NCBI RefSeq assembly: GCF_030499575.1
Contig: NZ_JASTLC010000003.1
Span: 62,001 to 126,000, forward strand
Direction of reading: 5' to 3'
Source: Streptomyces sp. DG2A-72
GTDB taxonomy: Bacteria; Actinomycetota; Actinomycetes; Streptomycetales; Streptomycetaceae
DNA length: 64,000 nt
In this document: positions 1 to 11,600 of the stretch, in pieces
Numbering within the stretch: position 1 is the stretch's first letter
Layout: each line of letters begins with the position of its first letter
Translations under genes and position numbers: made by a program
The notes under the pieces: generated by a model
The model's input: only the letters and a program-made list of their open reading frames with translations
The model's database searches: none
What the model was told of the DNA's origin: nothing

Positions 1-2
1 AG

Positions 3-3000
3 ATCCCGGTCGTCTCGAATGTCACCGGACAGCTCGCCGACCGCCTCACCGACCCCGGCTACTGGGTGAACCACGTCCGCGACGCCGTCCGCTTCGCCGA
101 CGGCATCGGGTACTTGGCGTCCCAAGGCGTCACCACCTACCTCGAACTCGGACCCGACGCCGTCCTGACCGCGCTGGGGCAGCAGACCGCCGAGGACGCT
201 GTCTTCGTGCCGCTGCTTCGCCGTGGCCGCGACGAGGTGCCCGAGGCCGTCGCCGGGTTCGCCCGGGCCGTGGTGCAGGGCGTGGCCGTGGACTGGGCGG
301 GGTTCTACGACGGGACCGGTGCGCAGCGCGTCGAGTTGCCGACGTATGCCTTCCAGCGTGAGCACTACTGGCTGGTGGCCGAGGACCGTACCGACGCCCG
401 CAGTCTCGGTGTCGACCCGGCCGGGCACCCGCTGCTCGCCACCTCGGTGGAGCTCGCGGACCGCGAGGAGCTGGTGTTCACCGGCCGGCTTTCCCTGAGC
501 ACTCACCCGTGGCTGGCCGATCACAGCATCAGCGGCACGGTGCTCGTACCGGCGACGGCGTTCCTCGAACTCGCCGTCGCCGCCGGGGACCAGGCCGGTG
601 CCGGGCGGCTCGCCGATCTGACCCTTGAGGCGCCGCTGGTGATTCCCGAAGGGCGGGCCGTGCGTGTACAGGTCGTGGTGACCGCGCCGGACGCCTCGGG
701 CCTGCGGCCGTTCAGCGTGCACGCGCGGCCCGACACCGGGGACGACGAGCCGAAGCCGTGGACGCGGCACGCCTCCGGCGCCCTGGACTCGGGGCCCGCG
801 TCCGCGGCCGTGGCGGAGCTGCCGGGCCAGTGGCCGTCGGCGGAGGCGGTCGCGGCCCCGCTGGAGGGGGTGTACGAGCGGCTCGCGGGCCTGGGGTACG
901 AGTACGGGCCCGCGTTCCAGGGCCTGCGCGGTGTCTGGCGGGCCGAGGGGCGGACGTACGCCGAAGTGGCGCTTCCGGCCGAACTGCACGAGGAGGCAGG
1001 CCGGTTCGGCCTGCACCCGGCGCTGCTCGACGCGGTCCTGCACCCCGTCGTCCTGGCGGCGGCCGACGGCGGGCGGCCCGAGGAGATCCGGCTGCCGTTC
1101 GCGTGGAGCGGCGGCATGCTGCTCGCCTCCGGGGCAAGCGCGCTGCGCGTCGTCGTCACCGAGGCGGGCCCCGACACGGTGCGGCTCGACCTGTTCGACA
1201 CCGCGGGTGCGCCCGTCGCCGTCGTGGAGTCGCTGACGCTGCGCCCGGTCGCCAAGGACCGCATCGCGCCGCAGGCGCAGGGTCCAGGCGACGCGCTGTT
1301 CCACGTGGACTGGCCCGTGGTGGCCGCCGCGGACGGAGCGGGGCTGCGGATCGCCGAGCTCGGCGACGCCGGCGCGGACGCGCTGCCCGAGCCGGACGGC
1401 GCCGACGCGCTGCTCGTACGGATCGAAGGCGGTATCGAAGGCGGTGACACACTCGACGCCACCCACCGCACGGCTCAGCGGGCGCTCGCGGTGACCCAGG
1501 AGTGGCTCGCCGACGAGCGGTTCGAGGGCTCCCGGCTTGTGTTCGTCACCAGCGGTGCCGTGGGTGTGCTGTCCAGCGACGAGGTGCCGGGGCTCGCCGG
1601 GGCTCCGGTGTGGGGCCTGGTGCGGTCGGTGCAGTCCGAGCACCCGGACCGCGTGGTCCTCGTCGACGTCGACGGCGGCCCCGAAGCGGAGGGTCTGATC
1701 GCCGCGGCCGTGGCCACCGGTGAGCCGCAGATCGCGGTGCGCGGCGGTGAGTTGCGGGTGCCGCGGCTGACCCGGGAGGCCACCGGAGCGCCGGTGGGCG
1801 CGCCCGAGTTCGACCCGGAGGGCACGGTCCTGGTGACCGGCGGCACCGGTGGTCTGGGCGCGCTGTTCGCCCGGCACCTGGTGCGCGAGTACGGCGTCCG
1901 GCGGCTGCTCCTGACCAGCCGCCGCGGGCCACAGGCGCCGGGTGCGGCCGCGCTGACGGCCGAGCTCACCGGGCTCGGGGCCACAGATGTGACCGTGACC
2001 GCCTGTGATGTGAGTGACCGTCAGTCGCTGTCCGAGGTCCTTACGGGGCTGACACTCACCGGCGTGGTGCACACCGCGGGCATCCTCGACGACGCGACTG
2101 TGCATTCGCTGACCGCCGAGCAGCTGACGGCCGTCATGCGGCCCAAGGCGGACGCGGCCCGGCATCTGCACGAACTGACCGAGGGGCAGCCGCTGAAGGC
2201 GTTTGTGCTGTTCTCGTCGGTGTCGGGCATCAACGGCACCGCGGGGCAGGCCAACTACGCGGCCGCCAACACCTACTTGGACGCCCTTGCCGCGCACCGC
2301 CGCGCCCGTGGCCTGGCCGCCACATCCCTGGCCTGGGGCCTGTGGGACGGCACCCACGGCATGGGCGCCGGGCTCGGCGAGGCCCATCTGGCGCGCTGGA
2401 CCCGGGCCGGTGTCGCTCCGCTCGCCCCGGACACCGGACTCGCCCTGTTCGACGCGGCGTTGGCGGGCGAGCAGGCCCTGGCCGTGCCCGCCAAGCTGGA
2501 CCTGGCCCGCCTTCGGGCGGCCGGTGAGCTGCCGGCCGCGCCGCTGCGCGGCCTGGTGCGCAGCCGCCGCAGCGCCGCCCGGACCGCGGGAGCGGCCGGT
2601 GACGGCGGCGCGTGGGCCGGACGGATCGCCGCCTTGCCGGAGGACGAACAGCAGGGCGCCGTCCTGGAGTTGGTGCGCGGCGTCGTCGCCGGGGTGCTCG
2701 GGCACGCGGGCGCGGACCGGATCGAGCCGGAGCGGGCCTTCAAGGACATCGGCTTCGACTCGCTCGCCGGGGTGGAGCTGCGCAACCGGCTGACCGCCGC
2801 GACCGGTCTGCGGCTGCCCGCGACGCTGGTGTTCGACCATCCCTCGCCCGTCGCCCTCGCCACGTATCTGCACGGCAAGGCGGTGGACGGTACGAAGCCC
2901 GCCGCGGCGCCCGCGCCGGTGCGGCCAGGGGCGGTGGACGAGCCGATCGCGATCGTCGGCATGGCCTGCCGGTTCCCCGGCGGGGTGCGCTCGCCCGAGG

Positions 3001-6000
3001 ACCTGTGGCGCCTGGTCGCCGAAGGCACCGACGCGATCAGCGAGTTCCCGGCCAACCGTGGCTGGGACCTGGACTCCCTGTACGACCCGGACCCGGAGAA
3101 GACCGGCACGTCCTACACCCGGCACGGCGGATTCCTGCACGAGGCCGACCAGTTCGACCCGGCGTTCTTCGGGATGTCGCCGCGCGAGGCGACGGCCACC
3201 GACCCGCAGCAGCGCCTGCTGCTCGAGACGGCATGGGAGACCTTCGAGAGCGCGGGCATCGACCCGGCCACGGTGCGCGGCTCGCGTACCGGGGTGTTCG
3301 CGGGCGCCATGTACGACGACTACGCGTCGCGGCTCGCGAAGAGCCCCGAGGAGTTCGAGGGCTTCCTGCTCGCGGGCAACCTGTCGAGCGTGGTGTCGGG
3401 GCGCCTGTCGTACACGTACGGCCTCGAGGGCCCCTCGATGACGGTGGACACGGCCTGCTCGTCGTCGCTCGTGGCGCTGCACCTGGCGGCGAACGCGCTG
3501 CGGCAGGGGGAGTGCGAACTCGCCCTGGCCGGTGGTGTCACCGTGATGTCGGGGCCGAACACCTTCGTGGAGTTCTCGCGGCAGCGCGGCCTGTCCACCG
3601 ACGGCCGCTGCCGTTCGTTCTCCGCCGAGGCCCAGGGCACCGGCTGGGCGGAGGGCGTGGGCCTGCTCCTGGTGGAGAAGCTGTCCGACGCGCGCCGCAA
3701 CGGGCACCGTGTCCTGGCCGTCGTCCGTGGCACGGCCGTCAACCAGGACGGCGCGAGCAACGGTCTGACCGCGCCCAACGGCCCCGCGCAGGAGCGGGTG
3801 ATCCGCCAGGCCCTGGCCGCCGCCGGACTCCGCCCCGACGAGGTGGACGCCGCCGAGGGGCACGGCACCGGCACCAGCCTCGGTGACCCCATCGAGGCGG
3901 GCGCCCTCCTGGAGACCTATGGGCAGGACCGGCCTGAGGACCGGCCGCTGTATCTGGGCTCCCTGAAGTCCAACATCGGGCACGCGCAGGCCGCGGCGGG
4001 CGTCGGCGGCATCATCAAGATGATTGAGGCCATGCGGCACCGGGTGCTGCCGCGGACCCTGCACGCCGAGAACCCCTCGCCCCACATCGACTGGGACACG
4101 GGCGCGGTGGAGCTGCTCATCGAGCAGCGGCCGTGGCCCGAGACCGGGCGGCCGGCCCGCGCGGGTGTGTCGTCGTTCGGCATCAGCGGCACCAACGCGC
4201 ATGTCGTACTGGAGCAGCCGCCGGCCGAACCCGCGGCCCCGGAAGCCGAGCCGGCGGGCGAGGACGGCGGCGTACTGCCGCTGCTGCTCTCCGCCAAGGA
4301 CGAGGGTGCGCTACGGGCCCAGGCCCGGCGGCTGCACGCATACCTGACGGAGCGGCCCGAACTGCGGCCGGTGGACGCCGGGTTCTCCCTCGCCACCACG
4401 CGGGCCCGCCTGGAGGAGCGCGCCGCCGTCGTCGGCTCGGGGCGCGCGGAGCTGCTCGATGGGCTGCGGACCCTCGCCGAGGGCGGTCAGGCCGCGGGTG
4501 TGGTGCGGGCGGGCGCAGGCCGGCGCGGCCGCACGGCGTTCCTGTTCACCGGCCAGGGCAGCCAACGCCTGGGCATGGGCCGGGAGTTGTACGAGACAGA
4601 GTCAGTATTCGCTGCGGCCCTGGACGAGGTGTGCGCGCATCTGGATCGTGAGCTGCCGTACCCGCTCAAGGACGTGCTGTTCGCGCGAGCCGACTCGGCA
4701 ACCGCGGCCCTGATCGACCAGACCGTGTTCACCCAGGCCGCGCTCTTCGCGGTGGAGACCGCGCTGTTCCGGCTCGCCCGGCACCACGGTCTGACCCCGG
4801 ACTTCCTGCTCGGCCACTCCATCGGCGAGGTCACCGCCGCGCACGCCGCGGGGGTGCTCGACCTGGCCGACGCGTGCATGCTTGTCGCCGAGCGCGGCCG
4901 GCTGATGCAGGCGGCCCGTGAGGGCGGCGCGATGGTGGCGCTGCAGGCCGGTGAGGAGGAGGTGCGGGCGCAGCTCGCGCAGTACGACCCGCGGTCCGTC
5001 GCGGTCGCCGGGGTCAACGGGCCCAGGGCGACGGTGGTTTCGGGCGACGCCGGCCTGGTCGAGGCGGTCGCCGCGCACTGGCGCGAGCAGGGCCGCAAGA
5101 CGAAGCGCCTGCCGGTCAGCCACGCCTTCCACTCCCCGCACATGGAGGAGGTCCTGGAGGAGTTCAGGTCGGTGGCCGCGGCCCTCACGTACCACGAGCC
5201 GCGGATCCCCGTCGTGTCGAACGTGACGGGTGAGCTCGCCACCGCCGAGCAGCTGGCCTCGCCCGGCTACTGGGCGACGCACATCCGGGAGGCCGTGCGC
5301 TTTCACGACGGCATCCGCTGCCTGGAGGCGCAGGACGTCACCGAGTTCATCGAACTGGGCCCCGGCGGGGTGCTGACCGCGATGGCGCGGGACTGCCTCA
5401 CCGAAGAGGCGGGGCTGCTCGTGCCGGTGCTGCGCTCCGGGCGGTCCGAGCCCGGGTCGTTCGCGGCGGCCGTGGCGCAGGCACTCCTGCGCGGCGCGGA
5501 CGCGGACTTCGCGGCGCTGTTCCCGGGCGCCCGGCGTGTCGAGCTGCCCACCTACGCGTTCCAGCACGGGCGTTACTGGCTGGAGGGTCCGGCCACGGCG
5601 GGTGACGCCGAGGGCTTCGGCCTGGTCTCGGCCGGGCATCCGCTGCTCGGCGCGGCGGTGCGGACCGCGGACCGGGACGCGTATCTGCTGACCGGCCGGA
5701 TCTCACGGCGCAGCCCCGCCTGGACCGTCGACCACGCCGTGCACGACATGGTGCTCGTGCCCGCCACCGGGCTGCTCGAGCTGGCCCTGGCGGCCGGTGA
5801 ACAGGTCGGCTGCGACCACGTCGTGGACCTCACGCTGTCCGCGCCGCTCGTCCTGCCCGAGGAGGGCGGGGTGCAGCTGCAGGTGGTCGTCGGCGAGTCC
5901 GACGCCGCCGGCGGGCGGCCGGTCACGGTCTACGCCAGGCCCGAGCGGGACGGCGCGGACGAGCCGTGGACGGCGCACGCCGAAGGCCTGCTCGTCGACG

Positions 6001-8417
6001 ACGCGGCGCCGGGCACCGGGCTCACCGCCTGGCCGCCGCCGGGCGCCGCCGAGGTGGACCTCGACGGCGCCTACGAGCGGCTCGACGCTCTCGGCTACGG
6101 CTACGGTCCGGCGTTCCGCAACCTGCGGCGGGTATGGAAGGGCGACGGGGAGCTGTTCGCCGAGGTCGCCCTCGGCGATGAACTGCGCGCGTCCGCCGGG
6201 CAGTTCGGCCTGCATCCGGCGCTGTTGGACGCCGCCCTGCACCCGCTGCTCCCGGGCGTCACCGAGGAGGGCGGCACCTCGTGGCTGCCGTTCGCCTGGT
6301 CCGGGGTGAGCCTGTACGCCACCGGGGCCACGTCCCTGCGGGTGCGCCTGGCACTGACAAGTCCCGGGGACGGCTCCCTGCAGGCCGAACTCACCGTCGC
6401 CGACGGCACCGGCGCGCCGGTCGCGGCCGCCGAGTCGCTGCTGCTTCGCCCGCTGTCGAAAGAGGCGCTGCGCGAGGCCGGTGCGGCCGCCACACGTGAC
6501 GGGCTGCTGCGGATCGGCTGGACCCAGCTGCAGGGCACGGCGGCCGGGTCCGGCGACACGGCCGACTGGGCGGTGCTCGGCGACGGCCCCGCGGGGCTCG
6601 GCCTCGACACCGTGTTCGCCGGCCCGGGCGCGCTCGGCGCCGCACTGGACGCGGGCCGCGCGGCCCCGCCGGTGGTGCTGCTTCCCGCGTACGACGGCGA
6701 CGACGACGGCACACCGGTGCCCGAGCGGGCCCGGCGCGCCGTGCAGCGGACCTTGGAGTCGGTGCAGGCCTGGCTGAACGACGAGCGCGTAGCCGGCTCC
6801 CGGCTCGTGGTCGTCACCCGGGGCGCGGTGGCCGTCGGCGCCGAGGACGTGCCCGACCTGGTGCACGCCGGCGTGTGGGGCCTGGTCAGGTCCGCGCAGA
6901 CGGAGAACCCGGACCGGCTCGTCCTGGTCGACCTCGACCCGGACGGCACCGCATCGGCGCCCGCCAAGGCCCTTGCCGCCGCGGTCGCGAGCGGCGAGGC
7001 GCAGGTCGCGGTGCGCGGCACCGCCCTGTCCGTGCCGCGCCTGGCCCGCACAAGGACGGAGACGGGGGCGGACGGGCCGCGCTGGGACACGGGCACGGTC
7101 CTGGTCACTGGCGCCACCGGCACCCTCGGCGCCGTGCTCGCCCGCCACCTGGTCACCGAACACGGCGCGCGCAGGCTGCTCTTGCTCAGCCGGCGCGGCC
7201 CGGACGCGCCCGGCGCGGCCGAGCTGCGCACGGAGCTGACCGGCCTCGGCGCCCATGCCGACGTCGTCGCCTGCGATGTGACGGACCGTGAGTCGCTCGC
7301 CGGAGCCCTGGCGGGCATCGGCGACGAGCATCCGCTGAGCGCGGTGGTGCACACCGCGGGCGTCCTGCACGACACCACGGTCGGACAGCTCACCACCGAG
7401 CAGCTGGCGCAGGTCCTGCGGCCCAAGGTGGACGCGGCCTGGCATCTGCACGAGCTCACCAAGGGCCAGGATCTGACCGCGTTCGTCCTGTACTCGTCGG
7501 TGGCCGGCCTGGTCGGCACCGCGGGGCAGGCCAACTATGCGGCGGGCAACACCTTCCTGGATGCGCTCGCCGCCCACCGTCGCGCCCAGGGCTTGCCCGG
7601 CACCTCCCTGGCCTGGGGCCTGTGGGGCGAGACCAGCGCCATCTCCGGCGGGCTCGACGAGACGGATCTGCGGCGCCTGGCCCAGCTGGGGCTGCTGCCG
7701 CTCGCCACCGGGGACGCGATGGCCCTGTTCGACACGGCGCCCGCCACCGGCGAGGCCGTGCTCGCGGTCAGCCGTCTGGACACGGCGGCGCTGCGCGCCC
7801 GCGGCGACCGGCTGCCGCCCGTTCTGCGGGCGTTGGCGCCCGTGGCGCGGCGCGGCAGGGCCACGGCGAGCAGCGCGGCCGCGGGCGCCGCGGCGGGCGA
7901 GGAGCCCTTGGCGCAGCGGCTCGCCGCTCTCGCAGGCAGCGACCGGGAGCGGTTCCTGACGGATCTCGTACGCGCCCAGGTGGCGGCCGTGCTCGGGCAC
8001 GGCGACCCGGGCGGCATCGCGCCCGACCGGGCATTCCAGGAGCTCGGGTTCGACTCGCTGACCGCGGTGGAGCTGCGCAACCAGCTGAACCGTGCGACCG
8101 GTCTGCGGCTGCCCACCACACTCGTCTTCGACCACCCCTCACCGCAGGCCCTGGCCGGCTATGTGCTGGGCGAACTGGCCATCGAGGAGACCTCGACGGC
8201 CGATCCCGTCCTGGCCTGCCTCGACGGCCTGGAGACCGCGATCGGTTCGGCCGCCCCCGACCAGGAGGCGCGGGACCGCATCACGGCGCGGCTGCGGGAG
8301 CTGCTTGAAGCGGCCCAGTCGACGGGCACCGGCGGCGCGCAAGAGGCCGCGGACGACTCGGACCTGGACGCGGCGAGCGACGAGGAACTCTTCGCGCTCC
8401 TCGACGAGGCGGAGTGA
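3..8417 (+). CDS. Type I modular polyketide synthase, two modules, 5' end outside window
   Basis: The reading frame is open from base 3, inside an AT domain (IPVVSNVTG), so the gene starts upstream. Visible order: end of AT; DH (about 423-1260; HxxxGxxxxP intact in [16 protein letters not shown] present); KR (core about 1818-2340; GGTGGLG, LDD motif, Ser and NYAAAN Tyr present); ACP (GFDSL near 2755); KS (2941-4215; catalytic Cys codon at 3456 in DTACSSS, EGHGTGT and KSNIGH His residues); AT (about 4530-5400; GHSIGE, HAFH motif of malonyl-CoA-specific ATs); DH (about 5634-6460; HxxxG has become HAVHD, YGPAF intact); KR (7090-7640; LHD, Tyr present); ACP (about 8050) and a C-terminal tail. The product is two DH-KR extension modules of an assembly line. 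No ER is present. Function as PKS is certain; activity of the second DH is doubtful. Confidence 0.97.
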   Translation: MPVVSNVTGQLADRLTDPGYWVNHVRDAVRFADGIGYLASQGVTTYLELGPDAVLTALGQQTAEDAVFVPLLRRGRDEVPEAVAGFARAVVQGVAVDWAGFYDGTGAQRVELPTYAFQREHYWLVAEDRTDARSLGVDPAGHPLLATSVELADREELVFTGRLSLSTHPWLADHSISGTVLVPATAFLELAVAAGDQAGAGRLADLTLEAPLVIPEGRAVRVQVVVTAPDASGLRPFSVHARPDTGDDEPKPWTRHASGALDSGPASAAVAELPGQWPSAEAVAAPLEGVYERLAGLGYEYGPAFQGLRGVWRAEGRTYAEVALPAELHEEAGRFGLHPALLDAVLHPVVLAAADGGRPEEIRLPFAWSGGMLLASGASALRVVVTEAGPDTVRLDLFDTAGAPVAVVESLTLRPVAKDRIAPQAQGPGDALFHVDWPVVAAADGAGLRIAELGDAGADALPEPDGADALLVRIEGGIEGGDTLDATHRTAQRALAVTQEWLADERFEGSRLVFVTSGAVGVLSSDEVPGLAGAPVWGLVRSVQSEHPDRVVLVDVDGGPEAEGLIAAAVATGEPQIAVRGGELRVPRLTREATGAPVGAPEFDPEGTVLVTGGTGGLGALFARHLVREYGVRRLLLTSRRGPQAPGAAALTAELTGLGATDVTVTACDVSDRQSLSEVLTGLTLTGVVHTAGILDDATVHSLTAEQLTAVMRPKADAARHLHELTEGQPLKAFVLFSSVSGINGTAGQANYAAANTYLDALAAHRRARGLAATSLAWGLWDGTHGMGAGLGEAHLARWTRAGVAPLAPDTGLALFDAALAGEQALAVPAKLDLARLRAAGELPAAPLRGLVRSRRSAARTAGAAGDGGAWAGRIAALPEDEQQGAVLELVRGVVAGVLGHAGADRIEPERAFKDIGFDSLAGVELRNRLTAATGLRLPATLVFDHPSPVALATYLHGKAVDGTKPAAAPAPVRPGAVDEPIAIVGMACRFPGGVRSPEDLWRLVAEGTDAISEFPANRGWDLDSLYDPDPEKTGTSYTRHGGFLHEADQFDPAFFGMSPREATATDPQQRLLLETAWETFESAGIDPATVRGSRTGVFAGAMYDDYASRLAKSPEEFEGFLLAGNLSSVVSGRLSYTYGLEGPSMTVDTACSSSLVALHLAANALRQGECELALAGGVTVMSGPNTFVEFSRQRGLSTDGRCRSFSAEAQGTGWAEGVGLLLVEKLSDARRNGHRVLAVVRGTAVNQDGASNGLTAPNGPAQERVIRQALAAAGLRPDEVDAAEGHGTGTSLGDPIEAGALLETYGQDRPEDRPLYLGSLKSNIGHAQAAAGVGGIIKMIEAMRHRVLPRTLHAENPSPHIDWDTGAVELLIEQRPWPETGRPARAGVSSFGISGTNAHVVLEQPPAEPAAPEAEPAGEDGGVLPLLLSAKDEGALRAQARRLHAYLTERPELRPVDAGFSLATTRARLEERAAVVGSGRAELLDGLRTLAEGGQAAGVVRAGAGRRGRTAFLFTGQGSQRLGMGRELYETESVFAAALDEVCAHLDRELPYPLKDVLFARADSATAALIDQTVFTQAALFAVETALFRLARHHGLTPDFLLGHSIGEVTAAHAAGVLDLADACMLVAERGRLMQAAREGGAMVALQAGEEEVRAQLAQYDPRSVAVAGVNGPRATVVSGDAGLVEAVAAHWREQGRKTKRLPVSHAFHSPHMEEVLEEFRSVAAALTYHEPRIPVVSNVTGELATAEQLASPGYWATHIREAVRFHDGIRCLEAQDVTEFIELGPGGVLTAMARDCLTEEAGLLVPVLRSGRSEPGSFAAAVAQALLRGADADFAALFPGARRVELPTYAFQHGRYWLEGPATAGDAEGFGLVSAGHPLLGAAVRTADRDAYLLTGRISRRSPAWTVDHAVHDMVLVPATGLLELALAAGEQVGCDHVVDLTLSAPLVLPEEGGVQLQVVVGESDAAGGRPVTVYARPERDGADEPWTAHAEGLLVDDAAPGTGLTAWPPPGAAEVDLDGAYERLDALGYGYGPAFRNLRRVWKGDGELFAEVALGDELRASAGQFGLHPALLDAALHPLLPGVTEEGGTSWLPFAWSGVSLYATGATSLRVRLALTSPGDGSLQAELTVADGTGAPVAAAESLLLRPLSKEALREAGAAATRDGLLRIGWTQLQGTAAGSGDTADWAVLGDGPAGLGLDTVFAGPGALGAALDAGRAAPPVVLLPAYDGDDDGTPVPERARRAVQRTLESVQAWLNDERVAGSRLVVVTRGAVAVGAEDVPDLVHAGVWGLVRSAQTENPDRLVLVDLDPDGTASAPAKALAAAVASGEAQVAVRGTALSVPRLARTRTETGADGPRWDTGTVLVTGATGTLGAVLARHLVTEHGARRLLLLSRRGPDAPGAAELRTELTGLGAHADVVACDVTDRESLAGALAGIGDEHPLSAVVHTAGVLHDTTVGQLTTEQLAQVLRPKVDAAWHLHELTKGQDLTAFVLYSSVAGLVGTAGQANYAAGNTFLDALAAHRRAQGLPGTSLAWGLWGETSAISGGLDETDLRRLAQLGLLPLATGDAMALFDTAPATGEAVLAVSRLDTAALRARGDRLPPVLRALAPVARRGRATASSAAAGAAAGEEPLAQRLAALAGSDRERFLTDLVRAQVAAVLGHGDPGGIAPDRAFQELGFDSLTAVELRNQLNRATGLRLPTTLVFDHPSPQALAGYVLGELAIEETSTADPVLACLDGLETAIGSAAPDQEARDRITARLRELLEAAQSTGTGGAQEAADDSDLDAASDEELFALLDEAE

Positions 8418-8426
8418 GGTGAACGA

Positions 8427-8470
8427 CTCGTGGCCGAACCATTCGTAAGTCTCGTGGCCGAACCATTCGT
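8427..8470. repeat. Tandem pair of 20-bp direct repeats
   Basis: CTCGTGGCCGAACCATTCGT occurs at 8427-8446 and again, identically, at 8451-8470, separated by AAGT (period 24). It starts 9 bases after the stop codon of the upstream PKS gene. No function is evident. It could be a duplication scar or part of an untranslated structure. Confidence 0.85.
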
Positions 8471-8474
8471 GAAT

Positions 8475-8537
8475 CAAGCCCGTCCGGCGGTTGAGGACGA
8501 GCCCGCAGGGCGATCTGCCGGTGCCACGGACGACGGT
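8475..8537. repeat. Interspersed REP-like element, copy 1
   Basis: This stretch has the AGCCCGTCCGGCG...GAGGACGAGCCC...AGGGCGATCTGC pattern, and the same roughly 60-bp sequence recurs at 55376-55437 in the same orientation. The core resembles a short palindromic repeat common between Streptomyces genes. It lies 3' of a PKS gene, in the 189-bp gap before the next one. Confidence 0.8.
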
Positions 8538-8606
8538 GCGCGTCACAGTCCGCGAGACACCGCCCCCGTACACCGCACACACCAATTCCCGGGAGCTGAG
8601 TGAACC

Positions 8607-11600
8607 GTGGCTGATGAGGCGCAACTGCGCGACTACCTCAAGAAGGCCATCGCCGACGCGCGCGACGCCAAGCGCCGCCTGCGCGAGGTCGAGGACAAGG
8701 CGCGCGAGCCGATCGCCGTCGTGTCCATGGCCTGCCGCTATCCGGGCGGTGTCACCTCACCCGAGGAGCTGTGGGACCTGGTCGCCAAGGGGACGGACGC
8801 CGTGTCCGGGTTCCCCGCGAACCGTGGCTGGGACCTGGAGCGGCTCCATGACAGCGACCCGGAGAAGGCCGGCACGTCGTACACCCGCGAGGGCGGGTTC
8901 CTGCACGACGCGGACCAGTTCGACCCGGAGCTGTTCGGCATGTCGCCGCGCGAGGCGCTCGCCGCGGACCCGCAGCAGCGCCTCCTCCTGGAGACCGCGT
9001 GGGAGACCTTCGAGCGGGCGGGCCTCGATCCGCAGTCGCTCAAGAGCAGCCGCACAGGTGTGTTCACGGGCGTCATGTACAACGACTACGGCTCGCGGCC
9101 GCATCTGCCGCCGGAGGGCTTCGAGGGCTATCTGTTCAGCGGCAGCGCGGGCTCCATCGCGTCCGGGCGGCTCTCCTACACGTACGGCCTCGAAGGGCCC
9201 GCCGTGTCGGTGGACACCGCCTGCTCGTCGTCCCTGGTGGCGCTGCACATGGCGGCGAACGCACTGCGCCGCGGCGAGTGCGACCTGGCCCTGGCCGGGG
9301 GCGCGACGGTGATGTCGACGCCGATAGCGTTCATCGAGTTCTCCCGTCTGCGCGGGCTCGCCGCCGACGGGCGCAGCAAGTCCTTCGCCGCGGCCGCGGA
9401 CGGCACCGGCTGGGCCGAGGGCGTGGGCCTGCTGCTTGTGGAGCGGCTCTCGGACGCGCGCAGGAACGGGCACGACGTGCTCGCGGTGATCCGCGGCTCG
9501 GCCGTCAACCAGGACGGTGCGAGTAACGGCCTGACCGCGCCCAACGGCCCCGCGCAGGAGCGCGTCATCCGTCAGGCCCTGGCCGACGCCGGACTCACCC
9601 CGGCGGACATCGACGCCGTCGAGGCCCACGGCACCGGCACCCGCCTCGGTGACCCGATCGAGGCACAGGCGCTGCTCGCCACGTACGGGAAGAGCCGACC
9701 CGAGGGCCGGCCGCTGTATCTGGGCTCCCTGAAGTCCAACATCGCGCACGCGCAGGCCGCGGCGGGCGTCGGCGGCATCATCAAGATGATCCAGTCGATG
9801 CGCCACGGCGTGCTGCCCAAGACCCTGCATGTCGACGAGCCCACGCCGATCGTCGACTGGGAGGCGGGCGACGTCGAGCTGCTCACCGACGCCCGCTCGT
9901 GGACCACCGAGGACGGCCGCCCCCGGCGGGCCGCGGTCTCCTCCTTCGGCTTCGGCGGCACTAACGCGCATGTCGTCGTCGAGGAGGACCAGGCGCCTGC
10001 CCCGGAGGCGGAGCGGCCCGAGGCGCAGCCGGCGGCCGTGCTGCCGGGCGCGGTGCCGTGGCTGGTGTCGGGCAAGACGGCGGGCGCGCTGCGCGACCAG
10101 GCCAGGCGGCTGTACAGGTATGTCAACGCGTCCCAGGAACTCGCCTGCCCCAACGTGGGGTTCACCCTCGCGACCGGCCGGGCCGCCCTCGACCACCGGG
10201 CCGCGATCACGGCCGCGAGCCGCGACGAACTGCTCGCGGGCCTGCGCGCCCTGTCGCAGGACACCACGCATCCGACGCTGCTGCGCGGCACCCGCGGCAG
10301 TGGCCGCACGGCGTTTCTGTTCACCGGGCAGGGCGCCCAACGCATCGGTATGGGGCGGGAGTTGGCCGAGGCGTTCCCGGTGTTCGCGCAGGCACTCGAC
10401 ACCGTGGCGGCGGCGCTCGACCCGCATCTGGAGCGCCCGGTCCTCGAGGTGATCGCGAGCGGCACCGACCTGGACGCCACCGGGTTCACGCAGCCGGCAC
10501 TGTTCGCCGTCGAGGTGGCACTGTTCCGGCTCGTGGAGTCCTGGGGCGTGAAGCCGGACTATCTGGCCGGGCACTCCATCGGTGAGATCGCCGCGGCGCA
10601 TGTCGCGGGGGTGCTGTCCCTGGGGGACGCGGCGAAGCTCGTCACGGCCAGGGCGCGGCTGATGCAGGCGCTGCCGCCGGGCGGCGCGATGGTCGCCGTG
10701 CAGGCCGCCGAGGAGGAGGTGGCGCCGCTGCTCGCCGGGCGCGAGAGGGAGGTGGCCCTGGCCGCGGTCAACGCGCCGCAGTCCCTGGTGGTCTCCGGCG
10801 ACCAGCATGCCGTGCACGACATCGCGGCCAAGCTCCAGGAACAGGGCCGCAAGACGAAGCGCCTCACGGTCAGCCATGCCTTCCACTCGCCGCACATGGA
10901 GCCGATGCTGGCCACGTTCCGCAAGGCGGCGGCCGCGTTGACGTATCACGCGCCGCGTATCCCGGTGGTCTCCACGCTCACCGGCCGGGCCGCCACGGGC
11001 GACGATCTGACCACCGCCGACTACTGGGTGCGCCAGCTGCGCGGCACGGTCCGCTTCGCCGACGCCCTGCGCACCCTGGAGGCCGAGGGCGTCACCACCA
11101 CCCTCGAGCTCGGCCCCGACCCGGTGCTCACCGCCCTGGCCACGGCCACCATGACGTGTGCGGTGCCGCTGCTTCGCCGGGACCGGCCCGAGCCATCCAC
11201 GGCCACCGCGGCCGTGGCCGCGCTGCACACCCACGGCACGCCCGTCGACTGGCAGGCCTACTACGGCGCCACCGGGGCGCGCCGGGTGCCGCTGCCCACG
11301 TACGCCTTCCAGCACCAGCGCTACTGGCTGGACCAGCTGCCCGCCAAGTCCGGTGCCCTGGAGTGGGGTGCGGAGGGGCATCCGCTGCTCGGCTTCCCCA
11401 TCACGGTGGCCGGCACCGGACAGACCGTGTTCACCAGCCGGGTGTCGCTGCGCACCCACCCGCAGCTCGCCGACCACCAGGTGCTGGGCCGTGCGGTCCT
11501 TGCGCCGGCCGCGCTGGTGGAGCTGGCGGTGCGGGCCGGGGATCTGATCGGCCGGTCCACGGTCGCGGAGCTCGATCTGCTGACCCCGCTGGTGCTGCCC

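Noticed and set aside
8427..8470. CRISPR array
   Set aside because: Only two repeats with a 4-bp spacer and no cas genes in the window.
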